Shown: piece by piece, positions 10,891 to 20,561 of the stretch
Position numbering within the stretch: the stretch's first letter is position 1
Layout: each line of letters opens with the position of its first letter
Assembly: GCF_000213175.1 (NCBI RefSeq)
Contig: NW_009799100.1
Span: 5,617,183-5,681,182, forward strand
DNA: 64,000 nt
Direction: 5' to 3'
Source of the DNA: Neurospora tetrasperma FGSC 2508
Taxonomy: Eukaryota > Ascomycota > Sordariomycetes > Sordariales > Sordariaceae
Notes under the pieces: model-generated
Told to the model about the DNA's origin: nothing
Database searches by the model: none
What the model saw: the letters and a program-made list of their open reading frames with translations, nothing else
Made by a program: the position numbers and the translations under genes

Positions 10891-12264
10891 ATGCCGGTTG
10901 ACGTCTCCCAGCTCGAGCAGCAGCTTGAGGGAAAGACCAAGGAGCTGTCTGTTTTACAAGCGCGTATCTCCGAACTTGAGAACGAACTCAAAACAGTTGA
11001 GCAGTTGAAGGCGCAGCTTACGGACCAAACCCAGAAGCTGTCTACCTCAGAAAGGCGCGTCGCTGAACTCGAGAGGCTCCAAGATGCCCAGACTGCCAGC
11101 GTCAAAACGGTTGAAGGATTGACGAACCAGTTTGGCCAAAAGACCAAGGAGATTCCCGCCTCCAAAGGGCGTTTCTCCGATGTCGAAAAAGGGCTCAACG
11201 GGGCCCTGGCTACTTCCCAAGCCAACATCAAACTAGCCCAAGATGCCTGGGCTGCTAGTCAGAAACTGGGGGACAAGGTCAAGGACCTCATCGGTCAGGT
11301 TTCGGGGCTGAAAAGTGCCCTGGTCATCGTGGACGAAGGCAGCCAAGCTGTAACAGAGGAGGAGCAGAACCCTGACCTCAGTGTGAGATGCTTGCAAGAT
11401 CAAGTTCAGAAGTTGACAGCGTCGTATAGCGAGCTCCATGCCAATGCAGAGCATTGTGTAGCGTTCCTCAACGACTACACGGGATGTAGGCTTACCATAG
11501 ATTCTTGGGTTAAAGCGTTGCACCTAGCCATCTCGCCGATCGAAGGAGACGTCAACAAGTCCGATAGGGTCACCGAGTTCTGGCGTATTCAAGACACGTG
11601 GGGAAACGGACGATCGACCTACTCGCAGAATTCGGCCGGCACATTGCATTCGTGTCTGTCTCTCTACGCAGTTCTGGTGTCTCGTCCGGATGGCATGGAT
11701 TGGATGAATCTGGCTCTTCTTCATGCCTCCAATCTGCTTGCAGACATGCTTGCCGAGCCGCAAAAGATCTACCGAGGGCTGCTCGTGGAGATCACCAACA
11801 TGGTCGTCCGCATGGTCAAGGAGCACATCCTCCACCAGAATGACCCTCTATTGTTGTCGGTCTGGCAGATCCTGACGTACGCCAACGCCATGACCCAGAG
11901 AAGTCTGGCGGTAGCCATGGTGTCCCTTGTCGAGGTTATTGGTGGGCAGTTGACCAAACTCGTCACTGCAATCACGTCAGGCCCGTCTGATGTACAGGCC
12001 CTGTGTGAACAAGAAGAGTCGGGCATGTACTACAATGTCTCTCAGGTTGGCGTTCTCCTGGACAGAGACATGGGTACAAATGAGCGGTGGTATATCCTGC
12101 TTAACTTTGCCGCCCAAAACCTTCAAATTCGTGTCGTGGTGGGCAAACGGTGGAAGTTTGTCCTCGTAGAGAGGTCATCAATCCAGTTCACTGGAAACGA
12201 TGAGGACACGACGTATACTTTTGAGATTGACCGCGGCGGACCCTGGTGGATTGCGTCCAAGTAG
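10891..12264 (+). CDS. B: coiled-coil protein of the island, unknown function
   Basis: An intron-less frame of 457 aa. The ATG at 10891 follows a short CA-rich leader and opens MPVDVSQLEQQLEGK. Residues 5-75 are a strong heptad coiled coil (EQQLEGKTKELSVLQARISE, then ERRVAELERLQ), with weaker helical sequence to about 160. From about 185 the protein becomes globular: Trp/His-rich helices (ALLHASNLLADMLAEP, VRMVKEHILHQNDPLLLSVW), then a beta-rich end (IRVVVGKRWKFVLVERSS ... TYTFEIDRGGPWWI). It has no signal peptide or membrane segment and no RIP damage, unlike its flanks. I recognise no family. The gene is flanked by A1 (divergent) and the right RIP arm, and has the GGGCACA palindromes just 3' of its stop. 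Confidence 0.8.
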   Translation: MPVDVSQLEQQLEGKTKELSVLQARISELENELKTVEQLKAQLTDQTQKLSTSERRVAELERLQDAQTASVKTVEGLTNQFGQKTKEIPASKGRFSDVEKGLNGALATSQANIKLAQDAWAASQKLGDKVKDLIGQVSGLKSALVIVDEGSQAVTEEEQNPDLSVRCLQDQVQKLTASYSELHANAEHCVAFLNDYTGCRLTIDSWVKALHLAISPIEGDVNKSDRVTEFWRIQDTWGNGRSTYSQNSAGTLHSCLSLYAVLVSRPDGMDWMNLALLHASNLLADMLAEPQKIYRGLLVEITNMVVRMVKEHILHQNDPLLLSVWQILTYANAMTQRSLAVAMVSLVEVIGGQLTKLVTAITSGPSDVQALCEQEESGMYYNVSQVGVLLDRDMGTNERWYILLNFAAQNLQIRVVVGKRWKFVLVERSSIQFTGNDEDTTYTFEIDRGGPWWIASK

Positions 12265-12411
12265 ATACGATAGTTGAAAATGGTGGAAACGTCTTTGTGA
12301 TGCATGTGCATTGTGTGCCCTTTCAATGTGACTTTGTTGTATTCTAAAGTAAAGATAAGTGTTGACGTTGTACGTTGTGATTGCAAGTTGACGGGATGCT
12401 TTCTACAGGCG

Positions 12412-12549
12412 CAAATGTAGAATTTGTATATAATTTGGCGGGCACAAACATGTGTGCCCGCTGAGACCGGTCCAATTCACGGGATTATAGTAGGGGGCAC
12501 AAATGTAGAGTTTGCAGATGATTTAGCGGGCACAGATGTTTGTGCTTGC
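12412..12549 (+). repeat. Two direct copies, 88 bp apart, each ending in a GGGCACA palindrome
   Basis: CAAATGTAGAATTTG...GGCGGGCACA (from 12412) and CAAATGTAGAGTTTG...AGCGGGCACA (from 12500) are direct copies about 54 bp long. Each ends in an inverted repeat. At 12438-12461, GCGGGCACA and TGTGCCCGC form perfect 9-bp arms around 6 nt. At 12526-12549 the same form carries two G-T wobbles. They lie 150-290 bp after the stop of gene B and could be a terminator, a protein-binding site or an element end; the sequence does not decide. Confidence 0.7.
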
Positions 12550-12954
12550 CAAGAATTCTATCAACGAAGTTGAAATAACGTTTTGCGCTCGGCCTCTTGT
12601 ACCTGACATATTACATTTTGCCCGGCCCCTGTACGTGGCTTGCATATACATAGTAGGTACACTACAAATGAGCAACGGCCCGCTAACGACCGGGCATACT
12701 GTGTAGGCAACACTTCAAGGGCGATGGAATTACGCAAATGGTGGTTAGAAACTTGGATCAAGTCAGCGCATCCGGCCGGGACCATTTCAATAACAATAGC
12801 CCTGACCCAGAACAGGCCTTTTGTCGACCTGCACTCAGCTTCTGAGTGCGACGTCTACACAGTTGCCGTGTTTGATCACACAGTCCAGGATGGAACCCGC
12901 CCTGGACGAACACCCGGCTTGGCAGTGAGTAGCGTAGCCTTGTAATTCCACCTG
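12550..12954. other. Unmutated spacer between B and the right arm
   Basis: Short open frames on both strands, none supported. Sequence homologous to the left arm first becomes visible near 12955 (CTGCAGGTACTTTCGTACCTACAA), while the AT-rich RIP signature starts only near 13090. Confidence 0.4.
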
Positions 12955-15840
12955 GCATCCCTGCAGGTACTTTCGTACCTACAATTGCGGAAATGCCTGC
13001 ACTGACATTGACTCCCGCCGCAGCTTTCTCCTTTAACAATCCATCACCCAACAACAATAACGGGAATTTTCTAACTACAGCGCTCAACCCAAGAATTTGC
13101 TATATTACAATTATTAACCTATACGGATAAACTCCGACGCGAGTTTCTTTAGCTAATTATTCCCTTTGCGCCTAAAGATATATATATAATTAATACGTTA
13201 GATATTATAATTATTATTATCCACGTTACAAATAGTTATCTTAATAATATACTGCTATACTACAATAGTAACCCGCTCGTTGTATATATACTATCTACAG
13301 ACGTTATTAACCCCCTTAGCCCCTCTACTTATAATAAATTAGTAATAACTGTAGGGGATAAACTTAGGTTTAGCCCTAATACTAATTTAGCCAAACTAAT
13401 AGAGAACTTAATTATAGTAAGTACTTTCTAAAACCACCCGGGTTTCTACTACTTCGGGCTTTAAACTTACAAGGGTTAATTTATTAGAGAGTAAATATAA
13501 TAGAAAGCCTATAATAGGCCAATAGTAAATTAAATATAATAGGTTTTTAATTATAATAATTAAATTAGTAAATTTACTTTATTTAGCATTATATTAGTTT
13601 AGTCGAATAGGACGGGAGCGATAATTTCAAAGAGTATATTAATTACAACTATATAATTCGTAGTACTAATTCTAAATATTCTTATATATTATAAGGCCTA
13701 TAAAATACCGCTATTATCTAAATTAAATATATTTTTAAATGGTTAAGAATTAAAGACTTCTATAATATTCGTACTTTTTATATTAAGGGTATAAATCTAA
13801 TCTAGTAGCCTAATAGGAGCTTCGAGCTAATAGAGACGGTTCTAAAATATAATTTTATCGCCGCCGCTATTTATTATAACAATTAAAATAGTAAATCCTT
13901 TAGTAAAATTAGACTATTTAATATATAGGGTTATATTAACGAACGCCCTTTTTATAGGAAGCGCTTTACTAAAAATAAGAAATGTAATTATTATTCTAAC
14001 AATTAATATATTAGCGAGAAGGGTAAATTATATAATTATATACTTCTTTACATTCGGAATAATATTAAACTCTTACCAATTATTAAAGTACCTAGGGTCG
14101 AGTCTAAACGCGCGGCCATACTTACTAGTATCTTTATATAGGGTAATAGTATTATATCCCTACAATTTAATAAAGAGGAAATATATCGTCCTTAGATATC
14201 TAGTTTAGTAACTTTTATATAAATGATTTTATTAACCCTAACCTACTAAACGTATATAAAGACTAATATTATTAAGAGCTAATGTTTATAACCTCTTATA
14301 GTAAATAGATATATTATTACTACCTTAATATATTAGCAGTTCTACTGCAATATACAGCCTAACCGTATCCACAACCCGTATATTTTCCTATCTAGCTATT
14401 ACTCTATTACCTATCTTTTACCCTCTATAAAGTTAATACAACTAACAATATCGACTCAACTTATACAGTCTCGCGCAATACTAGAAACTATATCTACACA
14501 CGCCGGACGAGGCGGAAGAGGTAAATGAAATAGATACGGCCGTAGACGTAGTAGTAATACTACCTTATCCAACGCCCAAGCTGCACCCGGCTCGCCTAAT
14601 ACGCTAGCTACGGAAAACACCCTTGAATTCCTCTTCGGCAACCTACTATAGAAATTATAATTTTAATTAAAGGATTAGGTAGAGGGTATCGAAGAATTCT
14701 ATAGAAAAACTATAATAAAGCTCTGTAAAGTAGTATTAAATATTATTGAATAAAAGTATAATATATTAATTAAATTAGTTAATAATCTTTTATAGATAGT
14801 ACAAAATATTACCCGGTTTAATAAAAATTATATATAATTAGAATAAATTATTAATACGTATAGAATAAATACTTATATATAATTATTATAAAAGTTAATA
14901 CTAAAATTTATAGGCTATATATCTATTTCTATTATTTGCCTAGAGAGGTTATTAGAATATAGTAGCAAATACTTATTTATTACTATAGGAAATTACTTTG
15001 TAATTTATTTGAATTAACCTCTATAATTCTATAACTACCTTGAATTCTTAATTATTTATTTAATTTTTAATAAGTTGCTTAGCCTCCTTATATTAATTAT
15101 TTAGTACGCTGTTAAATATTATACTAACGACCGGCGTTAGTAGCCTATATAAAACTCGATAATTAATTATTATATTAATTAGTTGGCGTCCGCTTTTATA
15201 AATAATTATAGGTAGATTAAAATTAAGGATATTTATTAAAATATTTATTAATAATTGGAAATCCTCCTTCCTATATATTACTTTCTATAGGAGATTAAAT
15301 ATATTTCTATTCCTAGATAGCTACTACAACCTATTATAGAAGACGGCTAATTATTCGCAGTTTATATTATTATAATTTTAAACCTATTTAATATTAAGAA
15401 AGCTCTTAATTGGGTAGTTACGTACGGTATACTAAATTACTTGCCTCCCGATTTAAAGTTAATATAAATTACGTTAGTAAATTATAAGTATCTTTTCCTG
15501 CTAAATAACCGTTTTAAAGCAATTTTACTATAAATATATAAGAAATAAATTTAGGCGGCCGAATTTAAGTAGAGACGGCCTGCGCAAACCGCCCAGGTAT
15601 TACCGGCACAAGCGCCACCGGCTGAAAATATAGCAAGGTAATTAGAATAAACAACTACTAATATCGCCAAGCTCTAAAAGGAGTTAACGCAAGTACGTCT
15701 AATTAACCCACAACTAATAGGGTCGAATAATACGGCCTTACTCAAGCAATAGGCTACCGCGGCCGAGCAACGGGTTATTGAACTCGAGCAATCGAACGCA
15801 GCCTTGGTCCAGGCAAGCGGCCAACAGGTCGATGCCCGAG
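12955..15840 (+). repeat. RIP-mutated inverted repeat, right arm
   Basis: Reverse-complement partner of 5065-8060. The first 130 bp and the last 120 bp are not visibly RIP-mutated, but 13090-15590 is AT-rich with TAG/TAA in every frame. It includes the 5' part of Y2. Confidence 0.75.
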
Positions 15841-16418
15841 TTGTTGAACTCGAGAGACAGTTGGCCGAAAAGGCACAAGTCGAGCAGAAGTGTACTGATG
15901 CAGAGGCACGCGCTTCGGCTGCCGAACAGAAGCTCCTTGAGCAATCGGCCTCGGTCCAGGGGCAGGAAAGTGACCAACAGGTCAATGCCCGAGTCGCTGA
16001 ACTGGAGAAACTGTTGGCCGAAAAGGCAGAAGAGCTTCTGCAATCTCAAGAGTCAGTGAAGACGATCCAGGCCAGTCACCAAGAGATGGATGACCAAGTC
16101 ACTGAACTCAAGAGACAGTTGGCCGAAAAGGCACAATTCGAGCAGAAGTGTACTGATCTCGCCGAGGACCTCCAGGCTCACTTCACGGCTCAACAGCACG
16201 GGGATATTGACATGGAACTGGACAATGACAGCCATGGCATGGATGGAGATGATATGGATCTAGGGCCCTTCGAAGACGAAGCCGACGATACCCTTTTTCT
16301 GTCAACTGTTGAGGGTTTGTGCAAGAAGGCACCGGAGCAAAGCTCCATGTCCCAAATGCAAGAAATGCCCGGCTACAACACAGTGGCTAGGTTGTTGCAT
16401 GGAGTGTGGCTAGAGTAA
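14480..16418 (+). pseudogene. Y2: RIP-damaged 5' part joined in frame to intact coiled-coil tail
   Basis: The phase of the intact tail (frame through 15804, stop TAG/TAA 16416-16418) is the same phase in which protein-like sequence runs back to about 14480 with no net indel. The order is an RGG-type start (HAGRGGRGK then YGRRRSSN), a helical region (NTLEFLFGNLL, IEEFYRKTIIKL, LNWVVTYGILNYLPPDLKL), then AQTAQVLPAQAPPAEN and the coiled coil. Nearly every break is TAA or TAG, consistent with Gln codons hit by RIP. The last such stop is just before 15750; from there 220 codons are open: coiled-coil repeats (ARVVELERQLAEKAQVEQK) then an acidic tail (DNDSHGMDGDDMDLGPFEDE). The tail diverges from Y1 after ELEQSNAALVQA. 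No known family; probably non-functional as a full gene. Confidence 0.65.
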
Positions 16419-16590
16419 GGCACCTAATTAAATACCATAACAAAAGTACCTGATATTCCGATTTTCGAGACCATCTGTAGACGTGGTGTACCTACCTATG
16501 TGATAATGTATGATGTCAAAGCACTAGAGACAACGGGTAAAGTTCAGGAGTCAATGGCTCTTCTTAGTTAAACTACATTCAATCTCAATA

Positions 16591-18660
16591 CTAGTCCACC
16601 ATGACCTCGCGTCCCCACACCGTCATTAGTCCTGCAATCAACTTGTTCAAGTCCTCAAGTTTGAGCTCCGCCCCAGCTTGAAAGCCGGGAATTCTACCCT
16701 GGAAGACGTCAAAGACCTCGCATTTGAGGGGCATGGTGCCTTGGATGGCGTAATTGGCCTCATCATCAAGATCAACCTTGGTAAAGAGGCCAAGAAATCC
16801 ACTACCATGATTGACGGCGTAGGGCCGGAGAGACGTCAGGTCTAACACATTCATACCCAGAGGCTGGCACGACGAAAAGGAGACAATATCTCTTCGAACA
16901 TAGGATCTAGAGAGATCGACAGAGGGGATAAACACAACATTTTGTGCATATGCCGACAGCAATGTCCTCTGAATCGGCAAAACTTCAGGCTGATCATCCG
17001 GATCTACCCTGTCGAGCGGACCAGGGCTCTTGATACTTTGTGCCAGCCAAGTTGACAGCCGATAGATCATAGCAGCGTCGTTAAAGCTGCAGCCACTTTT
17101 CAGTGGCCAGCGGTCATGCTCGCTGTTCCTGGGTGTTGTAAACACCTTTGACGTGTGAATAACTTCTTCCAGAAGCGCGACGGCTACCCACAGGCTCCCG
17201 CTCCACAGCCTGTCAAGAGTAAAGGAAGGGCTGCTCTGAGCGACCATGGCTCTGACAAACTGATGGGCACTGAACGATTCTTCGGGAGGGTGCCAAATCG
17301 AATCCTGGCCAGCATGCAGAATGGCTGCCATCATGCAAGCCACCCGCTTGGTAGCCGGTGACGCGGGAATGTAGTGCATGTGTGCTATGAACGCGGCAGG
17401 GTAAATATTGGACATGCTCATTTGGTGGGCAAATTCCAGAGTCAGCAGGCCGACTGGAGTGAGCGTAGAGGTCGTTTGGTTGACGAGTCCCATCAGCTTG
17501 ACAACACGAAGGGCCTCATACCACAGCAGTGGACAGACGTTGTAGGCCAGAGGATCGTATGTGGGAATGCTCAGAGCCAGCAGGCAAAAAGCCAGCAACT
17601 CGCTGCTATGAGCGTGCGGCCGTGGCTGATCCAGAATCGAATCCATACAGATCGGGCCGTCAGGTGCAATGTAATGAGCAACTTGGGCTGGGCCACAGGA
17701 GTAGGTAGCCAGACCTTGCTTTGCTAAAAGCTCCTGCTTGCTGATCAGGACGGCGGGGTTCTTGACCAGCAATCCTGATCTGTTGTCAAGGACAGTCATC
17801 TCCTTGGTTGTCTGGTAGACGGCCATGGCGACATTACGGATCGGGAACCGTACTTCAACGTCATGCTCAACCTGAATCAGCGTAGGCCCCTTGAGCGTTG
17901 CCAGAGAGGCGACAAGGGTGGGGTTTTGGTCAAGCTGTCGTCGTGACAGAGTAACGAAGTGACATTTTGGCAAGCCCTTCGAGCGCGTTTCGTAATTTTC
18001 CCAGCTAGAACTGTTTCTCAAGTCCATAGCGGTGTGGAGGTCCGTAAACAGAAGGACGTTTCTGTCTTGAGCTTTGCCCCCCTCGTACAATGTATCCCAG
18101 ATGACACTGGACGCATGGACACCTGATCTTAGCGGTGCCATGGGCAAAAGCTCGTGGGGAGGGTCGACTTGAATGATGACAGGCCGGGCGCAGCGGGGGT
18201 AACGATGGTTGGCAGCACCCATGGTAATGACGGTCAGAGACTCGCCGGCAGCCTCTGCCATATCATGGAAAAAAGCGACAAGATACTCGCCGCGAGCAGA
18301 GGGGGTGACCTCCAGATCGATACAGACAGTGGTACGCGGGCCAAGTCGAGTGTGGAGTGGCTGTTGTGGTTCTCGCGAAAGCTTGACCATTTCTTTGATG
18401 GAGAAAAGCATCACCCTGCCACTGTCCAAGCCGTCCTTGATTGACTGGGTGCTCAAGTATGCTGTCAACAGCTTAGCTTGTGTCGCAGTCGGCTGGATAT
18501 AGACAAGCCTGGCAGTGGGCTCGCGTGCGATCTGATCCCAAATGCGACAGAGCCATTGGGTACTTTTCCCGCAGCCATGGGGGCCTTGCAAATGAGCAAT
18601 GTGTGTGCCAGGTACGCTTCTGCCCAGGAATCTAGTGAGCATATCTTGCGGGGAAGCCAT
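16591..18660 (-). CDS. H: DEAH-box-helicase-like protein with eroded motifs
   Basis: A single frame of 689 aa. The fold order matches SF2 DEAH helicases. Motif I is intact (GPHGCGKST, residues 26-34), followed by a motif Ia-like LVYIQPTATQA. The DEAH box is replaced by DLEV (115-118), and motif III (SAT) reads MGA in LTVITMGAANH. Domain 2 follows with VLLFTDLHTAMDL. The motif V/VI region has lost its arginines: ISKQELLAKQGLATYSCGPA stands where QRxGRxGR is expected. A winged-helix/HA2-like part (ELLAFCLLALSIP ... ALRVVKLMGLV ... LTPVGLLTLEFA) and an OB-like end follow. ATP binding is therefore possible, but normal ATP hydrolysis and unwinding are unlikely. The frame is open, without RIP damage. 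It lies in a same-strand run with C, D and E. The family call is from motif order and needs profile confirmation. Confidence 0.7.
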   Translation of the reverse strand: MASPQDMLTRFLGRSVPGTHIAHLQGPHGCGKSTQWLCRIWDQIAREPTARLVYIQPTATQAKLLTAYLSTQSIKDGLDSGRVMLFSIKEMVKLSREPQQPLHTRLGPRTTVCIDLEVTPSARGEYLVAFFHDMAEAAGESLTVITMGAANHRYPRCARPVIIQVDPPHELLPMAPLRSGVHASSVIWDTLYEGGKAQDRNVLLFTDLHTAMDLRNSSSWENYETRSKGLPKCHFVTLSRRQLDQNPTLVASLATLKGPTLIQVEHDVEVRFPIRNVAMAVYQTTKEMTVLDNRSGLLVKNPAVLISKQELLAKQGLATYSCGPAQVAHYIAPDGPICMDSILDQPRPHAHSSELLAFCLLALSIPTYDPLAYNVCPLLWYEALRVVKLMGLVNQTTSTLTPVGLLTLEFAHQMSMSNIYPAAFIAHMHYIPASPATKRVACMMAAILHAGQDSIWHPPEESFSAHQFVRAMVAQSSPSFTLDRLWSGSLWVAVALLEEVIHTSKVFTTPRNSEHDRWPLKSGCSFNDAAMIYRLSTWLAQSIKSPGPLDRVDPDDQPEVLPIQRTLLSAYAQNVVFIPSVDLSRSYVRRDIVSFSSCQPLGMNVLDLTSLRPYAVNHGSGFLGLFTKVDLDDEANYAIQGTMPLKCEVFDVFQGRIPGFQAGAELKLEDLNKLIAGLMTVWGREVMVD

Positions 18661-18980
18661 TGTCGCGGTGGTTGATGATTGAGGTTATGTGTGGTATGAT
18701 GGTATTGCGCGGGTTGTAAAGTGGGAGATTTTGTCAATGAGTTCTTCCTACATGGATTTTGTTTTGGGCGGGGAGTTGGCAGGGCGGGAAGGCAAGGCTA
18801 GGGCAGGCACGTGCAGGGTTGGAGCGGGCAGGGTACAAACTACAAAGCTCGGGACACACAGCATAGATGTTCACGCAACAGAGTACTTGGTCACTGTAAA
18901 CAGTTGATTTAGACTACCTCTACGGAAAATGAAACATGCCAGGGCAGCTACCACCATGTGAAGCTCTGGTTGGATTTGAC
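18661..18980. other. Spacer between C and H
   Basis: GC-rich with a G-rich run (GGCAGGGCGGG type, 18775-18835). It presumably holds the promoter of H. No gene is seen. Confidence 0.4.
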
Positions 18981-20245
18981 TCAAATGTTCATGTCTTTCA
19001 AGACCCTCTCAACCGATTCTTCAAGCCTCGTACGCGGCAGAGACAAGGGATTCTCCTTAATCCAATGCTCAACATACTGACGCCCCTTCCACTGACAGAA
19101 CTTAGGGAGCAAGGCTCTGAGGAGCTCGACTGTCACGCCCAGACCCTGTCGAGGGTAATGCTCAGCCACATATGGGTCGACAGCGTGTGTGTTGTGCAAA
19201 GCAGCCCAAACAAGTAGTTTAGAGGTAGCATGCATGTTCCAAGATGGCAGTCCAACATGAAGGCTGGAGCACAACTTTTCGCACTCAGTCACGGCCTGCT
19301 CGAGAGTAATATCATCCAGGGCCGCGCCAGCGAGCAAACGCTCAGCCTGAGGAAGCGCGGTCTTGAATGTGGCAACCATGCGTGCGTAGTTCGCCGTCTC
19401 CACCAGCCTCTCCTCGTTGTGAGGAGGGCAGCCATCGACCACATGCTTCTCGAGCCAGACAGGGTAGCTGGGCTGCAACTGTGGGTTGTGCGACATCAAG
19501 AGAACCTCGCAAGCCCATCCGACAAAATTGAGCCAGGTTTGACCCAGAGCGGGCATGACATAAGGGTTAGCCAGAGGCGTGACTGTGGTGTACCCGAGTT
19601 GGTAAACAACAGAATTTTGGGCCCCGTCCAGACTAATGCGGACACGGACAAGCCCAATGGTGCTGCACTTGTCCTGTTGACCCTTACTCTCGAGCTCATG
19701 CCAAATCTTGTTGGCTGGAGAGAGCTCTCTGGGGAGGACGATCTGGAAGCGTCCATACACGCCTGGGTGACCCTCGCTGACCTGTGGTCTCAGCTGGTGC
19801 CACATGGCCGTATCAGGCACAACAAAGGTGCCATCGCGCTCTTGGATCTTTGCCTCGCGGAACGCCGCATATTCCGGCGAAGTCTCCGCAGAAGGAGCAG
19901 GCAGCGGGTAATTTATTTTATACAGGCTGCTTATCTCTTCAGGAACTGAGCGATACGTGACGGGTTAGTGAATGACTCGTGAGTGGCATCGAGCAACATG
20001 AACTTACAGAACCACTTGACGACATAAAAGTCAATCAACCAGTTTCGGACATTGGGACAGACCGACGCGAACTTCTGTCGCCACAAGTTCTCATGGGCCT
20101 TGGCAGCAAAGATGTCCGCCATCATGCGATGGATGAAGGACTCCTCAAGACGAAAAGCCTTTTTGATTTCGGTCATGATATGGCTACGACGCTTTTGAGC
20201 GTCCAGCGGCATGCTAGGCGCGTTCATTTTGACGCTGTCGTTCAT
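18981..20245 (-). CDS. C: 400-aa island protein, unknown function
   Basis: Two exons, 20245-20008 and 19945-18981, joined across a 62-nt intron (GTAAGT donor, CTAAC branch, CAG acceptor). The joint restores ...VVKWF then FPEEISSLYK and keeps phase, giving 400 aa. I chose ATG 20245, since the frame upstream is a CA-rich leader. The N-terminus is helical (QKRRSHIMTEIKKAFRLEE). The middle has a beta-rich section (GVYGRFQIVLPRELS, STIGLVRVRISLDGA, SVVYQLGYTTVTPL) and the C-terminal half is helical, with AGAALDDITLEQAVTECEKL and TSKLLVWAALHNTHA. It has no signal peptide or membrane helix. A broken paralogue lies at 23020-23290, so this is a small local family. I recognise no domain. Confidence 0.75.
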
Positions 20246-20561
20246 CTTGTGGTCGTGGTTGTTGTTGTGGTTGTTGTGTCGAGGTAGTGGGGTAAGATTT
20301 TGTTTGGTTGTTTGGCAGGAAGGGCTAATTCTGTTCATTTGGAGGTCCGTGCAGACGTGCCAGTTTGTATGATGAATAATTACCTACCTACCTATCTTGG
20401 AAGGCCGTTCCGAGAATTGGGTACAGGTGTGTTTCGGGCCGCTGTTGGTAGGGAAGTCCGGGTCAATGGTACAAAATTCAACATTCAGACACAGCATCAC
20501 AGTGGAACAGAAGGGGGATTTAAGATTCATCATTCATATGGCAGGTATTATTTGTAACTAC
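20246..20561. other. Spacer between D and C
   Basis: Leader of C with CA repeats on the minus strand, then about 200 bp with TACCTACC runs (20383-20395). No separate gene is seen. Confidence 0.4.

Noticed and set aside
13090-15590. Possible LTR retrotransposon or DDE transposon in the RIP arms
   Set aside because: No LTRs, RT, integrase or transposase motifs could be read even after allowing for C-to-T change; class left open.
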